The notes: a model not told the origin generated them from the letters alone. DNA of 64,000 nucleotides from Anseranas semipalmata (GCA_013399115.1 VXAA01000606.1:529372-593371), one strand, 5' to 3'. Shown: positions 35,402 through 47,900, counted from the stretch's first letter. A program made the numbers and translations.

Positions 35402-36917
35402 AAAAAAAAAAATAGCGTAACTTGTGTGAAGAGTGTTGTGTTTAGGAAAAAAGTTCAAAAAATACCATGCATGATTGATCTCAAGTCTGCTTGCTGATCC
35501 AAAGACAACACAGCATGGCAGTCAAATATACATTTTATGGGCTTTTGTCTGTTTTGCAATAACAGTGGAAAGCATTCTTTAATTAAAATTTAAAACTGTA
35601 ACTGATTAATTTTCTGTGTAAACAATCCCTGTAAACATGGAAAGTCAGCAGTTTAAGGGCACAGTGGTATAAATTCTGCTTCCTCTCCCGGGTGCTCAAG
35701 GGAAAGATGGCAAGAAGGGAGGGGGAGTTCAGGAAGAGACCCAGGAGGGGGAAAAAGTTCAAGGCCTTGCTGTTCTGTACTCAGCGTACACCAGCTGCAG
35801 GATCTCGCCTGTTGCCCATTTCTCTGTGCAGGAATGTTGGCATAGGCTCCCCGGTCTCGCTGGGATATGATTTATATCCCTCTCAGATGCTGGAGGCTGA
35901 TTTTTGAGCACCCATTCCCCCCGCAAAGCAACCCCATGGCAGCAAGTTGTTCAGAGGTTCTTGCAAGATGGGGAGAATGCTCTTGGTGCATTCTCTGTGG
36001 CTGTTTCAACTTCTAGTGGTGAGAGTGATAAAATGGGATTAATTGCAGCTCCTTTCTTACTTGTCTCAGCTTTCATCGGCATTTTGTTATCATCTTCCAT
36101 AGGGCAGTCATGGAAAGCTTGACAAATGTTAAGGCCTACGTTCTCAGAAATACTTTTCAGAGGGATTTAGGTACCCACAGCAAGGGGACTTTGTTGAAGT
36201 CTCTAAAGTCTTATGAGTAATGTCAACCTTATCCTTTTCTGGGTGAGAAGAACAACCAGTAGCTACTGGTACAAGTGAGCAGATGAAGGTTGGGGTCTCC
36301 CATTGGCACTGCAGGATACTGGGGTTATCCTTTAGGAAAAGATCTGAACACACAGAATAAGTGGAAGAGCTTCCACCAACAAAAGAAGCATTAGATCTGA
36401 CACTTAGGATCCACTTTCCCACCCTCACAAAATAAGATAATACTTCACACTAGCAGTTTTATCCATATCAGTGACCATGGCTTCAATGGGACTGCTTTTG
36501 GAGTAAGATATCACTCTGGGTAAGCATTGCAGTGGTGAGACTATGCTGATATTTCAGTTTTTTCGCTATTTTTTTTTTCAGTTAGAGGATAAAAACCATT
36601 CTTGAACATGTTTCTTTGCTCTGTTTCTTTGCTCAACTCTTGTTATATGTGAGCACTTCCAATGAAATGATTCAAAAGGGTCAAGTGAAAGTTCTGTGGG
36701 TGAGATGAGTTGCAGGCACTCTGTCTTTTACACAAGTGTCTTCCCACCTTATATAGAAGCCTATAGAAATCAATAATAAGCTGCTATAAATTCTACTACT
36801 GGTACTACTGCTTTGCCAGTGAACTTAGAGGAATTTTGTTAATGATTTTAGATTATGTCCCCTCCCAATCCCCCCCCTCCAAAAAAAGTAAAATAAAATA
36901 AAATAAAATAAAATAAA
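35402..36917. repeat. second copy of 1,516-bp duplicated segment
   Basis: It is almost identical to 33559-35074. It is bounded by the 189-N gap on the left and a single N (36918) on the right, and both edges lie in A-rich simple sequence. That geometry is typical of an uncollapsed alternate haplotype or a mis-joined contig. Confidence 0.95.
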
Positions 36918-36918
36918 N
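36918..36918. other. single N at contig join
   Basis: One ambiguous base lies exactly where the second copy ends and new unique sequence begins. It is likely a scaffold join rather than a miscalled base. Confidence 0.9.
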
Positions 36919-37059
36919 CTCCCTGATAACACTCTTTCCTGCCTGTCCCTAACAAGCTTCCCCAAGAGACAAATTCCTCTGGAGGTCCAGCCCTGTGAAA
37001 CATTCACAAGGATATCTCCCACTGCTCCAGTGTTGGAAAGAATCATGCCATCTCACTCA

Positions 37060-37155
37060 GACCCTGCAGTAATTTGGTGAAACAGATCCAATTAAAGTCA
37101 ATGGTAAAACATCTGTTGGAGTTTTACCCAGCAACTTTAATGGAGCCAGGATGTC
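37060..37155. repeat. hairpin-forming MITE-like relic
   Basis: ATTAAAGT (37091-37098) and GGTAAAAC (37103-37110) pair with GTTTTACC (37121-37128) and ACTTTAAT (37134-37141) around a 10-nt loop. The flanking '...gtcaatggtaaaac...' and 'aatggagccaggatgtcagcc' resemble the repeat class 'actgaagtcaatgg...ggagccaggat' found widely in sauropsid genomes. The inverted structure suggests a non-autonomous DNA transposon end, but the family is not named with confidence. Confidence 0.5.
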
Positions 37156-38123
37156 AGCCACTGAATTTTGGCACTCGGCAGTAGACAAATATTATGATCT
37201 GAGATTCTCAAGACAGCTGGCCTCCAACCTTACTGTCTGCACACTAGAAATAATTCTGGAGTTTATCAGTTCTGTACCATAATCAGTTCATCCAGCCATA
37301 AAACCTGTTGGCTTCCTTGCTTAACCATTTATCTATCTCCTTACCCACTAATATGGCCATTAGCTTTCTTACTCCAATCAGTTGTATTCTTACCAATACA
37401 AGGCTGGATTTACAGGAAGGACACTTTATGAATAAAGGATTTTCTGACAAATAATTTGTTCCTAGAGTTTCTAAATCTTCATTTATTTACTACCATTGAA
37501 AAAGGATCAAAGAGAAACTCAGGAAACATATGCAGAAGTTCCTTCTGGTAGCAGGGAATATAGATTACATTCAAGGTGTGCCGGGGAGCAGTTTAGCTAA
37601 GTGGGGACACTAACATGTTTCAGAGAGCTCCACAAGCAATTTCTCACGGTCATGTTCCTGGCATTCTGAAATAGTGGAAGAAGAGCACACGGGCCAGCAG
37701 AGGATGGAAAATATTGGAAAATCCAAGGCAGAAATGGTGTAACTCCTAAGGTTTGGCTCCTCTAGGCTGAGAGAGATTTACTGTAGCTGTTGCAAAGGCT
37801 GCTTGTTGAAGAGAAGATTAAACAGGAGACCCTATTCAGAGCTAGTGGTCACTTAGAAGATCTTGGAAATGTTCCTGGACAAGGACACAGCCAACCAAAG
37901 CTCAAGCTGAGCCTCGCAAAGCCATCCCCATTGCACACAAAAGCACCAGGAGCTGTTCCCATCCCATATTCAATTCAGCATAAGTACTCTTTTAAATGTT
38001 AGTGAAAAGGAATATCAGCCAGGCACAAAAAAGGACAATTACGTTATAGTTTTGAACTAAAAAGCCAATCTTTCTGCATTGAAATGAAACCTGAAAGGCA
38101 TAAGCAAGGGGGTAAGACGAGGA
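37156..38123. other. non-coding stretch, nothing recognised
   Basis: No repeat, RNA gene or coding signal was identified between the MITE-like relic and the G-rich motif. Confidence 0.55.
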
Positions 38124-38147
38124 GGGACTGGGAAAAGGGGGGTGGGG
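38124..38147 (+). other. canonical G-quadruplex motif
   Basis: GGG-act-GGG-aaaa-GGGGGG-t-GGGG fits the G3+N1-7 rule with loops of 3, 4 and 1. A C-rich tract lies about 115 bp downstream (about 38260-38276), so both strands near the candidate element at 38.28 kb have four-stranded potential. Confidence 0.7.
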
Positions 38148-38277
38148 TGAGGACTGAGATGAGAAAAAGACTTCAGAAGCTCCGGCATTTGCTCAAGAGC
38201 CCTTATGTCTCTGAATGGTGCTATTTCTCTCATGCTACAGAGCCACAAAGTTGATTCCACCCCCACCCCCCCTTCCT

Positions 38278-38690
38278 CTGGCAACGCGAACAAGATCATA
38301 AACGTCAGATGCAGTCTTGTCGCTTTAATGGTCTCATGGCTATGAATAAAAATGGCGCGGTAACAGATTTGTTAATTGACTTTATGTGCAACTGGCATAC
38401 ATTAGGCAGCTCCGTTAACACCGCTCACAAAGCTGGATGTGTTGCTGTTCTCTCCCACCGCCATCGAATTAAACTTTTAACAGTTGAGAGACCAGAGGGT
38501 TAAGCCTAGGAGGCTGGAGTGATATTTTCACTGCCTTTGATGACACACTAAAATACAGAACGTCTCATTTTGCAGCAGAACATTGAGCCTGCGAAGCCGA
38601 TGTACATGTGGTTACTATTTGCAGAATTTGGCATTTTCTATGAATAGCATAAAACAGGCAGTGGATCAGCTGTCATGTTTTGACAGGGTT
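38278..38690. promoter_or_regulatory. candidate conserved enhancer block
   Basis: Ten CpGs are retained over about 190 bp (38284-38466) although the sequence is not GC-rich, which suggests constraint or hypomethylation. Motifs include homeodomain-like TTAATTG (38371-38378 region), MYB-like CCGTTA and CAGTTG, E-box CAACTG, and an inverted pair of TALE (MEIS-type) sites CTGTCA (38670-38675) and TGACAG (38681-38686) separated by 5 bp. No coding frame persists. I infer a regulatory element. Confidence 0.32.
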
Positions 38691-38695
38691 GTCCT

Positions 38696-38785
38696 TTTTT
38701 TCCGAATGCCATTCTTTTTTTTTTCTTTTTTTCTTTTTTTTTTCTCCCCTTTATGCCACAAACCCACTTTTTTTTTTTTTTAACT
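38696..38785. repeat. T-rich low-complexity tract
   Basis: Several T-runs with scattered C interruptions flank a short unique word. This tract is the source of a phenylalanine-rich translated frame. Confidence 0.85.
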
Positions 38786-41700
38786 TTTTCCAAAGAAATC
38801 TATAAGCTGATGAATATTATATTAAAGGGACAGTTTTTGCCACAGGTCCAAAGGAATAAAAACCTTCTATTATGAGAGACTGTGAACTCCAGGATGAGGT
38901 GAGAAGGGAATAATGTCTGTGCATATGGACCAGTATAAGGGATATGATCAAACATCAAGTTTTTAGAAGCAAATTGCACAAATATCCACCAGGATTGATG
39001 TACACCTGAAAATCATCATGCCACGACAGGAGTTGTTTGAGACGTGCCCTTGGGATCTCTATTTGAATCCTATGATTCTTTGATCTCCTTAGGGCTAATG
39101 AACTTAACTGGTCCCTTCCTTGGGATCAGGATTGAGAGTCTATTTTTGAGACACAGATATCTGTGAGGTCTTACACTAAATATTTTAATATGTCCATTTT
39201 TATACAGTATTTCTAAAATGATGAGATGTTTTATCCCACAGTTGTATAGCGTCTGTCGAGTTGGACTATAATCTTAATCATGATTAAAGAAAAAAAAAAG
39301 AAAACACATCCTGAAAAGAAATTAATATCAACACATGTATCCTGTGCCAAAATCTCAGGCTGACCCCTCTAATCTGCTCACTCCATGAATGCATAAACAG
39401 TGTGTTTGATCATTGATTTCTTTGCTGATGTATTTTGGAAGAGTAGATTTGAAGTGTGCATCCCTTGGTAAAAAGCCAATAGAGTGCCTCTCCTCTCCTT
39501 GTTCTTTGTAGGAGTGGATGGAGCAGCTGGGTCCTGGTCTGAACACACTGCAGACTTGGTGAGGTATCAACGTTCACCCCACACTGCAAACCCATGGTGG
39601 CGCGGGCAGGCTTCGCCAACAGCCATGACATTTCATGTGACAGGCCAGCCGGTGCTAAAGCATGAGTGAGGGCTCCAGGAGAGACAGGAAAGACAAAAGA
39701 AGTAGATCTAAACAACAGAGTTATTGCTTAAACTCTAAGCACTCTCGCTCCCATCTGTTCGCCCTCACCTCCTAGGCATCTCCTTCACCTTCACGCACCG
39801 CAGAGGTTGCCTTGGCTCACTCTCTCTTGAACACATTCGTATTTTAGGATGCCAGTTTCAGACATTTGTTATGGTTATTGGCACCCTACCTCACATCCAG
39901 AGCTAAAGATTCCTGCCTCTATGGATATTTCCCTTTTTCCTTACTCCCATTTTATAAACATCACCAGATTTGACCAGATTAAATCTCTCAGTGTTCAGAA
40001 GTAAACAGGAAAATTACTCTTCTGTTTCGATAGTCAATTTTCATGTCAGTTTTTGGTGGATCAGGTAGTAAATATTTGACAATCAATGGATTGACCAGAA
40101 TCTTCTTCAGTGCTATTCCTCAGATCTGCTAGTTCTCTCTTAGACTTCTGCTAACAGTCCCCCATAGTGGTTTAAAGCAGCAAAATGATTTAATGAGTGG
40201 TAAGAGGAATGCAAAAGGAATTAAATAGTCTAATTTGAAATGACTGTCTTAGTGTTACCTTTGGAAGTATGATATCTCCTTTCATTCCAGGGCCAGAAGC
40301 ACTTTTATCCTTGAAAACCATTGTATGACATCTGCAATCAGGAGGCACATGTCTGTAAGAGGTTTTTCATTCCAATTCACCCTTTTGCCCAACAATTTTT
40401 GATTCTTCCTTATCATCTTTCTTTCTCTTTTAAATATTCTAGATAGCTTGTCTTGATAAAAGCACATTTCAGGTCAGATGCAGGCTGATCGTGGAAGATT
40501 TTAAACCTTCTTGCTGACCTGGAATTAGTAGATTCATACTACTTTCCACCAAAACCAGTACACCATAAAATAAGCGTTTTACGCTACAGTGGTATTGCTG
40601 GCAATGCATAAAATAAATGTTCTGTATGTGCAACACCACAACTTCAGTCTAAAATACTATCTACAGATTTGATAGATGAATAGATATTGCTTCACTTGTA
40701 CAGTGCCTAACACCGTAAGTTGTTTCTTGATTGTTACACATTATTGGGCTAAACATTCAGTGATACTGAAGAGACAAGACACCTACATGGATATACATGC
40801 AGTAAACTTCCACAGCCCCATGGCATCCCATAACTTTGTAACAGTAAAAGTCATACAGCTCTGCTACCCACTCAGCTGTGGACTGGGACAAACTTTCTGT
40901 TTATCATCCATTCACTCATCTTCCAAATATCTCATTAATTATTTTTTTTCTCAGTGTCTTGATGTTAATCTTTCAGCATTTTATCTCAGATCTTATAATG
41001 AAAAAATGAGTCTGAATCCTAACCAATACACCAGCTTCCAAATATTTACAGGACTATTTTCTAATGGACAAGTTCAATGTAACCTTCATTTTCAAACTTA
41101 CAAAAAGAGTTGTAGTTCGTTCTAACTATCTGGTTTAGAATAACCAGAAGTAAAATTGACCAGAAATGTGTTCAGTTATCCACAGACTGTGCTCACCAAA
41201 GCATCACAATGCACAGACCTAGTCCTCTGTGACTGAATGGGAGTGGTTTGCTCCAGGTTTAGCAGAAAAAGGAAATTAGTTATTGGCGATGGATGAGTGG
41301 GGTATGTAGGACAACCTTATTCATTTCAGGGGAGTTATATCAAGTTGTCCCTAATTTTTTAAGGAATTAAAGAAAATGGATTACTTACAAGGGAATAAAA
41401 CTGGTATAGAGGCAAAGGGAACATGCATGACTCAAATCTGAGCGCAATTTTGCCTCTGATGAAGGTATTGCACCTCCAGACTTTTCTGAAAATAACTTCA
41501 GACATTCACTATTCTTGATTAATGTATGTATCTGAAGGTAGGATGTATGCGCAAACAGAAGGTGTCAGATGTCATGCCTACAGTCATCACCTCCTAAAGC
41601 AGGTTCTTTCCTTCCCATGACTGGGCAGCCCATGCTGATACTCTGTTTTACATAGCCAAAAAATTACCAGAACAATTCTTTTTTTTTTTCTTTTGAAGCA

Positions 41701-42050
41701 TTCTATGCTATCAAAATTATCAGCCTGAAATTTATTCCAGCATTGACGTGGTAACACAACCTACAGCAGATCAACTGAGCAAAGTGAGTCAACCCTTTGC
41801 AATTGCATTTACTGAAGCAGTTACACCAGTGGTCCATTGATCAGTAAACTCAAAGTGCTGGATGGGAGGGTTACCCTATTTTCTCCTGACTGGATGGGAG
41901 AAGATATATGGGTATATGCTGTTTTATTGGAATTGAATGCTTTTGGAGGAGGCAATGTTTTTGCCTGGTTTTGATTTGAGTAAGAGGTCTAACAATGTTG
42001 TAATATATTCTTCTAATGTTCATCCAGAATGAAATATTTGGAAGTTAGGT
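38786..42050. other. non-coding stretch, nothing recognised
   Basis: A small CpG rise occurs at about 39600-39618 ('gcgcgggcaggcttcgcc'). The 149-codon frame at 40676-41125 lacks any domain and has ordinary AT-rich composition. Confidence 0.5.
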
Positions 42051-42092
42051 TGTTTATTTTTATTTTTATTTTTATTTCTTTTTTTTTTTCTG
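42051..42092. repeat. (ATTTTT)n / poly(T) tract
   Basis: TTTTTA hexamers run into a T-run of about 12. Confidence 0.9.
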
Positions 42093-45000
42093 AAAGTGCA
42101 GTTCAGTCTGAAACTTTTCTTTTACGCTTTATATCATATACTCAGTTTCGCAAATTTCAAATCTGAAAAGCTAATAAAATATTTTCACTTGAACATATTT
42201 TTCCATATACCAGTAATGAAAGCAAAACAACAGCAACAACATCAACAACAACAAAATGAAAAACATACAACCTTTTGGTTTTATTGACGAACCAATGGAA
42301 ATAAATTTGAAATCCTTCAACAATCTTTAGTTTCTTCCTTACCACAAACCTTCATGGGCCATAAATCAAATCCTAAAAATGTCCCAATTTTCATTCTCTG
42401 ATTTTAAAATACAGTTTAGAAAAAGGCCAAACCAAGAGATTTTTCTGCTGCTGCACTGAGCCTGCTTTGTTAGATGAAACTATCTGTTGGCTTAATTCTT
42501 CACCTGGAATTAGCCTCCCATGTGTAGCAGGGTTACTAGAATTAATAAAAAAAAAACAAAAAAAAAAAAACAAAAAAAAAACTGAAAAATAACTAGATGA
42601 TGGGAACCGCAGGTCCCCTTGTGTGTCCTATTTTTCAGAAAAATAAAACTGGATTGTCTCCTTTTTTCCTGCAATGGGTGAAAGCTGTTTGCAAGGGGCT
42701 GTTTGTAGAGTGAGATGAGGGAGAGCTTGCATTTCCTCCCATGTAGAGGATCTCCAGCCCTGAGCTGAGCTTAGATGGATTTTACATCATTCCTCTCCTG
42801 CATATTCAAATTCTGCTTTCTTGATATTATGTACAGAGATTTCTTGTCCACAAAATGGCCTCTTTTCTTTTTTTCCTTTTTTTTTTTTTTTTTTTCTTTT
42901 TTGCTCTTCCTGCTTCATTCGTGGGTACAGGAAAAAGGAATGAGTTGGGAGGAACGGTACGGAAAGGAGGGAGATGAAGGGAGGTGAGAGCGTGGGGGGA
43001 CGCTGTGTCCTCCAGGGAGGCAGTTCCTGTCAAGGAGATTACAATGGTTGTCACTTGAGCGATCAAAAAGGAGGGAAACACTGCGTAAAGGATGAGTTTC
43101 TACAGCTGTGAAGGGCTGCTAATGACACCACCCCGTGTACCCACACCACCACCCTCCTTCCCTCACTGGTGTCACTCTTCATGTGAAGTGCGCGGCAGAA
43201 GTCCCTGCAGAAATTGGCACAGTGGGCTGCCTCTGACCTGGGCACTGCAGGCACAGAGTGGCAAAACCAGACAAAAGCCACCCCCACCCCAGCAGCGAGG
43301 ACTTTTATCCTCCTCACTTTTTGCTTCTGCATGGTAATTATTCTTTTTAACAACAGAATATTTGGGAAAGGAACAAGTATTGCTGCAGAAAAAAAAAAAA
43401 AAAAGTGTTTATGAATAATGGAACATTTCAAATCCATCTGGTTTCCGAGACATTTTTTAGTTTCTTGCTACAGCCAATTATATAGCATGCTTGAGTGATA
43501 ACTGGTTTTATCCTCAGGCTCATTCTGCACACTAATTTCTACACTGATAGTTGCTACCAACCTCTGAGGTTAGTAGCCATATGGTAGTCCAATATGGCAC
43601 TTAATACTACACTTGTTATACAGTAGGCAGTATTCCGGCAATCATAAATCCACATTGTAGTAGGCACTGTAAAAAAGCTGTGAGTCCTTTTCTGAGTTTT
43701 GGCAGTGATGGCTATTTTTAATTTAATTTCAAGAACATTATAGAATCATTTGCAACTCTTTTTTATTTTTTTCTTCTCTGTTTTATTGCTGATGAAAGTC
43801 AAATTGCTGGCACCAATCCTTCCTGTAAATGGCAAAGACAGTGGAGAGCGATAGTTCTTTTCCTAGCAGAGGATCTCCTGATACCGATGCTTCTGTCAAA
43901 TTGATCCCATCCAGTAGGAATTGGAAAGCCTCCTCTAAATTGTGCTCTGTGTTGCTAAACAAATGCCAGTCACTAGAAATAGCAAAGTGGCATTTTGTGG
44001 GCTACCCATCTTGCAAAATTATAACCACCCTTAGCATTAATTCAAGGATTTTATCACACTATTCTCTTCTGATGAGCCATACCACGGGCTTGCTAGGGCA
44101 AGGTCAGTCATTATTGTACCTATCACAAACATCAGAGGCACAGGAAGATAAACAGAGTCATCAATGTAAATGCAAATCTATTCCAGACTGGGGAAGGGAA
44201 TGTAGGTGTGCAGGCTCACATACCTCTACAAGCAATAAGTCAAAGACTTTCACAGAGAAGAGGGCAAATACTCACATGCAAATGTACAGGAAATCGCACA
44301 GAAAACAAATCCATCCTTTCACCAACCTATTCTGATTTCAGCACCATATTTCCTATGAGGTTGAAAAATCTGCTGCATGAGAGCATATGTTTCTTCAAAA
44401 CTCATTTCAGATGTAACTTTTTTTAGGCTTCACCTCCTCTTCATGCTTTCTTTCCATAAATTGCTTTTCAAGACTGTTGTTTTTCCTATTTATTTGCTCA
44501 GCAGTCACTGAGATATATCTGTTTCAAAGAGGACTTTTCACAGAATGAAGGGAATAACACAACAGATAGTCTGGTGTAAGTAAATTAATTATTTTCACCT
44601 CTATTAAAAAAAAAAAATAGTTGCCCTGTATTTACACTTCTCTCTTCCTTCCCGAATCTAACAAGGTTTTTTCTTTCCCCTGGTGCTTGAAGCAATTAAT
44701 CAGTAAGTCTAACTTCTAAGGAAGTTTTATGGTGCATGGACAGCTATCTACTACAGAGGGACAGCTAGTCTACATGAAGCTCAGATGGAGGAGGTAGAAT
44801 AAATAGACTCTAAATCTTATCTCTGACAGACAAGTTGACTGAGGGATTTAGGGAAATTGATATGATGGTTAGGGCCAACCTGACCCAATGGCCTGAAAGA
44901 GGATGGAGAATTAGCTGTCCCTTATCCCAGATCAAGTCTGAAAACAGAGGAGAAACACTCAGAAAAGCTACAAAGTGGTCATGATTTCTTGATATAATAA

Positions 45001-45794
45001 CACTATGTTATCTTTACTGCTAGCTAAAACCACAGAGTCATTACAGAGCTAAGTAATGTAGCTAGCAAGTTAAAACTGTATTAACAGGAAGAAAGGGAAA
45101 CTTAAGGGATAAAGAGAACAATCATGACCTCATATGCTTTGAGTTTGGCTATCCGAGGCTGAAGAGCCTCTTATCAGAAATCCTGAGCATCTTTTCATAT
45201 ATCTGTATAGTGAAATATTGAATTGGAAAGTAGTCATAGACAAAGAGAGTTTCCATAATGATTACTTTTGATTTGACTCAGGAAAGAGAAATAAAACAGC
45301 CCCCATACGAGCACTGCTTTGCTTGTATGAATATCAATACCACAGCCCCATTGGTAGCTTTCCATACCTCTTTTCTTATCATGTATACTAGATACTCCAC
45401 TACCAATTTACAACAGTCTGAATTTGTAATATAGACTACCTGGTCTTTATCTGAACATTGAAGCCTGCAAGATATCTAACTGCAGAAGTCCACAAATAGT
45501 GCATTTTGGCTATGAAAACAGTTCTTAACCTTGTGAATTCAAGCTGCTTATTTCCAGAGCTACATGTAGAAAAGTAGAAAAATGAGGGATGCGGCCTCTC
45601 AGCAAAGATGTTGGGCAAACGATAGGTCCCTTTCAGACAGAAGGCTTTGCTCTTCTTATCTGAGAGCATCCATCTCTGAACAAACAGATTTTTAATTTGT
45701 TCTTTACCTCTAAGGTAAGAGAATTTGTGCTGGATAGTTTGCCTGGGTTTCTGTGTCTATATCTAAGTGAGGTGTTGGAAAAGGGAAGCCAGAC
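42093..45794. other. non-coding stretch with A/T runs
   Basis: It contains CAA-rich 42230-42255, an A-rich (AAAAAAAAAC) series at 42548-42582, a T/C run at 42865-42903 and A-runs near 43388-43404 and 44605-44617. The longest stop-free frame of the window (43829-44335, 168 codons) falls here and shows no domain or signal sequence. Two octamer-like ATGCAAAT words lie near 44168 and 44277. Confidence 0.5.
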
Positions 45795-45850
45795 TTTTTA
45801 TTTTATTTTATTTTATTTTATTTTATTTTATTTTATTTTATTATTATTTT
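45795..45850. repeat. (TTTTA)n pentanucleotide
   Basis: About ten perfect TTTTA units end in TTATTATTTTC. It is likely polymorphic. Confidence 0.95.
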
Positions 45851-47255
45851 CAAAACAGGAAGTTCCTCTATGGGCTCATCTATTTGGACGTTTACCAACA
45901 AGCCTTTCCCTTAGCAAGCTTATTCCACCTTCAAACTCAATTGGTAAAAGGCAATCCAGAAAAAGAGCATGCATACCAGGGGAAGGGAAAAGGGGGTCTT
46001 TTATACTAATGGATGCCAAATAGTGATCTAGAATCACCATTGCAGTACATTTCCAAGCATAAACAAACTTTTAGGAAAAGCTCTTGCAAAGTTTGTGACT
46101 TGGCAGCATTGCATACGCCTCACCACTACCATCTCCTTCTCTTGCTAACTGAGAGGGTGAAAAATGTATATATTTTTAAAACAATCCTCTTTTCTTGGCC
46201 ATGAAGTGTCACAGAATGTTTTTTTCTTAAATGCAAATTCCCTCAGTAGTGACTTCTGCGATCAGTTTGTTTAATAAGTCATCAGTCAAGTAGCCTATAT
46301 CCAAATTTGAAGACAACTTGAATGCACGGGCAGCTGAAATATTCCCTGGGAAACCAGAAACTGCAGGACCATCTTGCTAGGAAGAGCCTCTGCTCCAGCT
46401 GATATAGGGAGGAAAGTCAAAAAAGGCACAAAGAATCTGAGTGAATGTGTTTGAAAGCTAAAAGGAAAGAAAAAAAAAAAAACCAACCAAAAAAACCCCA
46501 CCACAAGATATATTGATAGAAAATAGTTTTCAGTATTCACCAGCTCTCCTCATCACCACAGTCCAGGGCTTTGGAATAGACCCAGTGGAGGGCAGCCTCC
46601 TATCCACGTTTCTGACAGACAGGGCATGATGCTCACCTTTCCTGCCATCTAGTTTTTGTTTTGACAATTCAGTATGGAAACTCTAGCAAATGTATGCAGA
46701 GAGTGAAGATCCCCAGCTCCCGTTCTCCTCTCGAGGAAGTTAGCCAGGCATTGCAGAAATGTGATGCATGAATAACACAGAGTCTAAGCAGAAAATGAGT
46801 ACGTTTTAAACAAGTCCACTGGAAAAGAATTAGCAGTGAAACTGAAAAGAGCCATATGCCAATAAGGAGGAAAGTGACTCAAAGTGACACGCTGTAATAA
46901 TATAATTGAGTTAGGATTAAATTGCAGAAGGATAAAAGCAAGGACAGAGCTAAAAAGGTAGAGACTGCGACATGTGCTGCCTTGTTAAGTGGGAGATGGT
47001 CAACAGGAGGGGATTCTCTTGCCGTTTTCCTTTCATTTATAATTAGGCAGTGAAAGTACCAGGGGCATGTCAAGCCATTTGAGGGTTTAAATAAAACAGC
47101 ACTTCCGTGAACCATCATGGCTCAGTTTCAGCATCTCCCCATCCCCCATGACTCCTCGGAGGCAGTGGGAGTCTACAGCTATCTCCTCCTGTGGGAAACC
47201 CTCCCTGGTAGACAGCATCCGGACCTTCTCTGTCTCCCACTTCAATCTTTATTGT
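45851..47255. other. non-coding stretch, nothing recognised
   Basis: An A-rich run with AACC units occurs at about 46460-46500. No coding or transposon signal was identified. Confidence 0.5.
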
Positions 47256-47258
47256 TAA

Positions 47259-47281
47259 GGGAAAGGGGGAGGTGGGAAGGG
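47259..47281 (+). other. canonical G-quadruplex motif
   Basis: GGG-aaa-GGGGG-aggt-GGG-aa-GGG has loops of 3, 4 and 2. It lies about 100 bp before a homeodomain-rich block and 200 bp before a nuclear-receptor-like site. Confidence 0.7.
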
Positions 47282-47369
47282 TGTGAGGCACCCTGAAGAA
47301 ATCCCCTGTATATTTAAGAGTTTTTGCAGGCAGGGGCATGGGGGAGGGTGCCTTTTCCTCCTCTGAATT

Positions 47370-47490
47370 CTCCTCTATTAATATATTCCATTTAAATTGC
47401 TCACGGCACCATGTACTAATTAGGACTAGAATGACAGTTTGAGGAGAACAACTGAACCCACTTGAACTCTTGGAGTTCAGAGTTCATGCA
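47370..47490. promoter_or_regulatory. candidate regulatory block with DR1 nuclear-receptor site
   Basis: AGTTCA-g-AGTTCA (47474-47486) is a perfect direct repeat with 1-bp spacing, matching the RGKTCA half-site of RXR/RAR-type receptors. A third, inverted half-site TGAACT (47463-47468) lies 5 bp upstream. The preceding 100 bp carries 'ctattaatatattcc' and 'tactaattaggac' homeodomain-type sites. Binding is inferred from motif only. Confidence 0.3.
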
Positions 47491-47639
47491 CATATGGGAA
47501 AAACATCTTCCCATTTATTTCTGCAAATACGCTGTGTGTATCACGGAAAGTATAGGTGATATGGACAGAGCTCATCCTAATGGCTCCTGGAAATGCTTCA
47601 AATTGCAGCCAAAGAGATTTGAAATGCTCATTTAAATAA

Positions 47640-47900
47640 AACACACACTGAATCGGTTCCATTGATGATCACACACAGAGTTGCACTGATTTAAATGAAA
47701 GAGTTAATATGATACCAGTTTAGATCTACCAGAACAAAATGAACGTCCTGAGGAATGTTAAAGCAGGTGTATTCCAGTTCTGTATAAATCAATAGTTTTC
47801 AGCTACACTAAAACAAGAAAACTGCACAGAGCTACATGGAGCTGTGCACCAAATATATGAAACCAGAACATGTTTGAGTGCAGACAAGGCCCTGGTGTTA
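47640..47900. repeat. possible ancient sauropsid interspersed repeat
   Basis: The words 'gttgcactgatttaaatga', 'ataccagtttaga', 'ctacactaaaac' and 'gtgcagacaaggcc' resemble a decayed repeat common in turtles and birds ('cactgatttaaa...accagtttaa...gtgtagacaaggcc'). The order is plausible but divergence is high and I cannot name the family. Confidence 0.3.

Noticed and set aside
35151..35458. Frames made mostly of X residues
   Set aside because: They read through the 189-N gap.
43829..44335. Longest open frame in the window (168 codons, +)
   Set aside because: No domain, signal peptide, membrane segment or splice-site context; length is within chance for 64 kb read in six frames.
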